From Candidatus Omnitrophota bacterium (GTDB taxonomy: Bacteria > Omnitrophota > Gorgyraeia > Duberdicusellales > 4484-171): DNA of 8,460 nt. The stretch is taken from the NCBI GenBank assembly GCA_023228195.1, contig JALOBR010000063.1:1-8460 (forward strand), read 5' to 3'. This document shows, piece after piece, positions 5,569 to 8,460 of the stretch (position 1 is its first letter; each line of letters begins with the position of its first letter). The position numbers and the translations under genes were made by a program. The notes beneath the pieces were generated by a model. It had not been told where the DNA came from and searched no databases. It worked only from the letters and a program-made list of their open reading frames with translations.

Positions 5569-6723
5569 CTATATGGCAGAACCGGCTCTTTCTTTGCTGA
5601 AAACCCTAATCTTCTCAATGATATAATCTATTTCCTTATCTTTTAAAAAAGGGTTTATGGGAAGAGACAGCACGCTTTTTGCGGCTTTATCTGCATTGTC
5701 AAGATTTCCCGAAATTTTTGCTGTCCGGAAAGCCTCCATTTTATTCAACCCGAAAGGGTAATAAATACGCGCGCCGATCCCCGCATCATTTAGAAATTTA
5801 AGCATTTTGTCGCGGGTATCTGCCTTAGTTTTGATTGTATAAAGATTGTAAATATGGCCATAACTGTTTGGCAATTGAATACCTTTAATATCTTTGAGCC
5901 CGTTGTGATATTTCCGCGCTACTTTTTGGCGTAAGCCATTAAATTTATCTACGTATTTGAACTTTGCTAAAAGTATGGCCGCTTGCATAGAATCGAGCCG
6001 CGAATTATAGCCTATATATTTAGCATTATACTGGGCAGTTTGACCGTGAACGCGTAAAATCTTAGCTATACTTGCCAATTGCTCATCATTTGTCGCAATC
6101 AACCCGGCATCACCATAAGAACCAAGGGTTTTTGAAGGAAAAAAACTAAAAGCTCCGCAGTTGCCTATTGTCCCTAATTTTTTGCCGTTAAATCCGGCAC
6201 CGAACGCCTGGGCAACGTCTTCAAGAATAAAAAGATTATTTTCTTTGGCAATTTGCGAAATTTCATTCATTTCAGAAGACCTTCCAAAAAGATGTACCGG
6301 AATAATTCCAACTGTATTTTTATTAATGGCTCTTTTTATGTTTTCCGGGTTGATGTTAAAACTTTTAGGATTTATATCCACAAAAACCGGCTTAGCTCCG
6401 CTTCTAACAATCGCCTCTGCCGTTGCGACAAAAGTAAAAGGAGTCGTGATAATTTCATCATCCCCATTAAAATACTCTTTATTTTTAATCTGTATCGCTA
6501 AAGACCTTAAAGAAAGTAACAAAGCGTCTGTGCCCGAAGCAACACCTATCGTATACTTAGCCTTAAGATATTTTGAAACTTTACTTTCCAGCTCTTTTAC
6601 CTGCGTGCCCAAAATCCACTGTTGGCTGCCCAAGCAATCTTTTATTTGCCTATTGATTCCTTTTTTAAGAAAAGCGTACTCTCTTTTTAAATCCAACGAT
6701 GGTATATTGATTTTCTTTGACAT
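5569..6723 (-). CDS. DegT/DnrJ/EryC1/StrS-family sugar aminotransferase
   Basis: A 384-residue PLP-dependent enzyme of the sugar 3- or 4-aminotransferase family, at its usual length. The cofactor lysine is Lys198 in 'FFPSKTLGSYGDAG'; Asp169 in 'LEDVAQAFGA' should contact the pyridine nitrogen, and 'SGTDAL' (63-68) should hold the phosphate. The opening 'IPSLDLKREY' and 'LGSQQWILGTQVKELE' resemble WbpE/QdtB/FdtB-type enzymes, which transfer an amino group from glutamate to a keto sugar nucleotide. The exact substrate cannot be assigned. It begins 23 bases after the GDP-mannose dehydratase-like gene, with GGGAG about 11 bases before the ATG. That neighbour could generate the 4-keto sugar it acts on (inference). 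It is the last gene of unit A. Confidence 0.92.
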   Translation of the reverse strand: MSKKINIPSLDLKREYAFLKKGINRQIKDCLGSQQWILGTQVKELESKVSKYLKAKYTIGVASGTDALLLSLRSLAIQIKNKEYFNGDDEIITTPFTFVATAEAIVRSGAKPVFVDINPKSFNINPENIKRAINKNTVGIIPVHLFGRSSEMNEISQIAKENNLFILEDVAQAFGAGFNGKKLGTIGNCGAFSFFPSKTLGSYGDAGLIATNDEQLASIAKILRVHGQTAQYNAKYIGYNSRLDSMQAAILLAKFKYVDKFNGLRQKVARKYHNGLKDIKGIQLPNSYGHIYNLYTIKTKADTRDKMLKFLNDAGIGARIYYPFGLNKMEAFRTAKISGNLDNADKAAKSVLSLPINPFLKDKEIDYIIEKIRVFSKERAGSAI

Positions 6724-6746
6724 TTTTAATTGCTCTCCCTTTGCGA

Positions 6747-7700
6747 TTATACGTTGGTCCTCCAGTAATCAAGTAAATCCTGGAGAGTTTTTTCAAACGG
6801 TATCCTGGGCATCCAACCGGTAGCCTCTTTAAATTTCGTACAGTCTCCGATTAACACAGGAACATCTGACGGGCGCATCCTTTCAGGATCCTGCTCTATT
6901 TTTACTTTCACTTTCGAATAAGAGAGAAGGATATTTAGTAACTCGCTAATTTTATACCCCTTACAACTGCAGATATTATAAACCTCTCCCGGTTTACATT
7001 TTTCAAGAGCCAACCAATAGGCATGGGCCACGTCTCTTACGTCGGTAAAATCTCTTATCGCATCCAAATTACCCACCCGAATAACGGGTTTTTGTTTTCC
7101 TTTTTCTATTGAAGCGATTTGCTTCGCGAAATTTGAAGTTACGAAAGGCTCGCCCCTGCGTATTCCCGTATGATTGAATGCCCGCGTAATTACTACGTTT
7201 AGGCCGTAACTTTTAAAATACTGAAACCCGAGCATGTCCTGCGCAACCTTACTGACCGCATAAGGAGAAAGCGGGCGCAAAGGATTTGTTTCTTTAATAG
7301 GCAATTCTTTTTCATAAACAAGCCCGTATTCCTCGCTGCTTCCGGCAACCTGAATAAAAGGATTTATTCCCAAATAACGGACGGCTTCGAATACATTTAA
7401 TTGGCCTAATATATTTGTGCTAAGGGTTTCCTGCGGGGCGTTAAAAGAGCTTCCCACAAAGGACTGCGCGCCAAGATGAAATATCTTATCCGGTTTTATC
7501 TTTTCAATTGCCGATTTTACACTTACAAGATCCCTTAGGTCTGCTTCGTAAAGGGAAATTTTATCTTTTATGTGGTTTATATTCTTGGTATCCGAACGCC
7601 AGCGCATTATTCCATATATTTCGATATTGTCTTTATTCAAAAGATATTCCGTAAAATGAGACCCCACAAACCCGGTTATTCCCGTAATTAAAACCTTCAT
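6747..7700 (-). CDS. GDP-mannose 4,6-dehydratase-like SDR
   Basis: A 317-residue extended SDR. The NAD(P)-binding loop is GITGFVG (Gly7, Gly10, Gly13), and 'RWRS' at 33-36 is the arginine stretch seen in NADP-binding GDP-mannose dehydratases. The catalytic Tyr147-x3-Lys151 lies in 'SPYAVSK', and 'SSEEYG' (121-126) provides Ser121 and Glu123, aligned with the Thr and Glu of Gmd. The C-lobe 'VGNLDAIRDFTDVRDVAHAY', 'RPSDVPVLIGD' and 'TGWMPRIPFEKTL' is typical of the Gmd/Rmd group. Gmd makes GDP-4-keto-6-deoxymannose, and Rmd reduces it; the length is between the two, but the active-site Glu favours a dehydratase. The substrate is not certain. A strong Shine-Dalgarno sequence AAGGAG (7712-7707) lies six bases before the ATG, and the upstream gene ends 33 bases away. 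Confidence 0.85.
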   Translation of the reverse strand: MKVLITGITGFVGSHFTEYLLNKDNIEIYGIMRWRSDTKNINHIKDKISLYEADLRDLVSVKSAIEKIKPDKIFHLGAQSFVGSSFNAPQETLSTNILGQLNVFEAVRYLGINPFIQVAGSSEEYGLVYEKELPIKETNPLRPLSPYAVSKVAQDMLGFQYFKSYGLNVVITRAFNHTGIRRGEPFVTSNFAKQIASIEKGKQKPVIRVGNLDAIRDFTDVRDVAHAYWLALEKCKPGEVYNICSCKGYKISELLNILLSYSKVKVKIEQDPERMRPSDVPVLIGDCTKFKEATGWMPRIPFEKTLQDLLDYWRTNV

Positions 7701-7733
7701 GGTTTTCTCCTTATATTATTGATATGCAGTTTA

Positions 7734-8460
7734 TCAGCAACCTAACTTTTTCTTAAAATACTCTATTGTTTCTTTTAGCCCTTCCGAAAGCTTAACTTGC
7801 GGCTGCCAATTTAATATTTTCTTTGCTTTCGTAATATCAGGCTTTCTTTTCTTCGGGTCATCTTCGGGCAAAGGAAAAAATTTTATTTTTGATTTTGAAC
7901 CGGTAAGCTTTAATACCATTTTCGCAAGTTCAGTTACCTTAAATTCAGAAGGATTACCCAAATTAATAGGCAAGTTATAGCTTGCCTCCATCATTTTTAA
8001 CAAACCCTTTACCAGGTCATCCACATAGCAAAAAGACCTGGTTTGACTGCCACGGCCATAAATGGTTAAATCTTCTCCCCTTAAGGCCTGAACGATAAAA
8101 TTAGAAACAACTCTTCCATCTTCTACCTGCATATTGGGGCCATAAGTATTAAATATTCGAACTACCCTTACATCTATTGAGTGCTGACGATTATACGCAT
8201 AAGCAAGGGCTTCGCCGCCTCTTTTACTCTCATCATAGCAACCGCGTATTCCTATAGGATTTACGTTACCCCAATATTCCTCTACTTGCGGATGCACCAA
8301 CGGGTCTCCGTAAGCTTCACTGGTTGAAGCAAAGAAAAATTTTGCATTCTTTGCCTTAACAATACCCAGACAGTTATGGGTTCCGAGCAACCCTGACTTT
8401 AAAGTCTTAATTGGATACATTATATAATCTTTGGGCGATGCCAGAGAAGCAAAATGCAAT
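7734..8460 (-). CDS. UDP-glucuronate decarboxylase-like SDR, N-terminus missing at window edge
   Basis: The last 242 residues or so of an extended SDR. The leading TTG is an internal Leu codon of the 'HFASLASP' motif (equivalent to 'HLAS.ASP' in the family), so the true start and the Rossmann glycine loop, about 70 residues, lie outside the window. Family marks are 'STSEAYGDPLVHPQ' with Thr46 and Glu48 (visible numbering), 'EEYWGNVNPIG', catalytic Tyr75-x3-Lys79 in 'CYDESK', 'RIFNTYGPNM', 'DGRVVSNFIVQAL' and 'DDPKKRKPDI'. These are the hallmark blocks of UDP-xylose synthase, which oxidises and decarboxylates UDP-glucuronate to UDP-xylose or its 4-keto intermediate. The block usually reading 'RSCYDEGKR' is 'RGCYDESKR' here, which should not harm catalysis. 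Sensible partner of a UDP-glucose dehydrogenase, not visible here. Confidence 0.9.
   Translation of the reverse strand, partial: LHFASLASPKDYIMYPIKTLKSGLLGTHNCLGIVKAKNAKFFFASTSEAYGDPLVHPQVEEYWGNVNPIGIRGCYDESKRGGEALAYAYNRQHSIDVRVVRIFNTYGPNMQVEDGRVVSNFIVQALRGEDLTIYGRGSQTRSFCYVDDLVKGLLKMMEASYNLPINLGNPSEFKVTELAKMVLKLTGSKSKIKFFPLPEDDPKKRKPDITKAKKILNWQPQVKLSEGLKETIEYFKKKLGC

Noticed and set aside
6161..6823. 220-codon open frame on the plus strand
   Set aside because: Antisense to the aminotransferase gene and the end of the dehydratase gene; composition is a reverse-frame shadow with no family motif.
8400..8460. TTG at 8459 as the real start of the UDP-glucuronate decarboxylase-like gene
   Set aside because: It falls inside the conserved 'HFASLASP' block, and the NAD-binding N-terminal region is missing, so the gene continues beyond the window.

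Overview
This window is a stretch of a surface-polysaccharide / nucleotide-sugar biosynthesis locus from a bacterium with fairly AT-rich DNA. Every supported gene lies on the minus strand, so transcription runs from high to low coordinates. I see no rRNA, tRNA, CRISPR array, transposase or phage gene. The mix of genes (split transketolase, small four-helix-bundle protein, tiny excisionase-like HTH protein, heptose-type enzymes with unusual domain order) resembles uncultured Gram-negative lineages such as Omnitrophota. That taxonomic guess is weak and rests on gene style only.

Layout in transcription order. Unit A (8459 to 5569): a UDP-glucuronate decarboxylase-like short-chain dehydrogenase/reductase (SDR), cut by the window edge; a GDP-mannose 4,6-dehydratase-like SDR; and a DegT/DnrJ/EryC1/StrS sugar aminotransferase. 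Between units (5506-5568) lies a near-perfect sigma70-type promoter. Unit B (5505 to beyond base 1): a 59-residue HTH protein; a GalE/WbpP-like SDR broken by one extra base in a six-C run; a 511-residue fusion of a cytidylyltransferase-like domain and a PfkB kinase, in the reverse of the HldE order; a GmhA-like SIS isomerase; a radical SAM protein with a cysteine-bearing C-terminus; a 136-bp spacer with two hairpins; a transketolase N-terminal subunit; and the start of a four-helix-bundle (S23/IVP family) gene.

How the genes could work together (inference). Transketolase could make a ketose phosphate such as sedoheptulose 7-phosphate. The SIS protein would isomerise it to the aldose phosphate, and the fused kinase/nucleotidyltransferase would phosphorylate C1 and load a nucleotide. 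The SDR and radical SAM enzymes could then modify the activated sugar. This mirrors the first steps of ADP-heptose synthesis (GmhA, HldE). The SDR is not HldD-like and no GmhB phosphatase is visible, so the end product may be a modified heptose or another higher-carbon sugar. Unit A would supply other sugar nucleotides (a UDP-pentose, a 6-deoxyhexose or an amino sugar). No glycosyltransferase, flippase or polymerase is present here.

The genes of unit B from 5505 to 1158 are packed with gaps of 0 to 9 bases, and the transketolase and four-helix genes share an ATGA overlap, so translational coupling is likely throughout. The only longer gap is 1022-1157.
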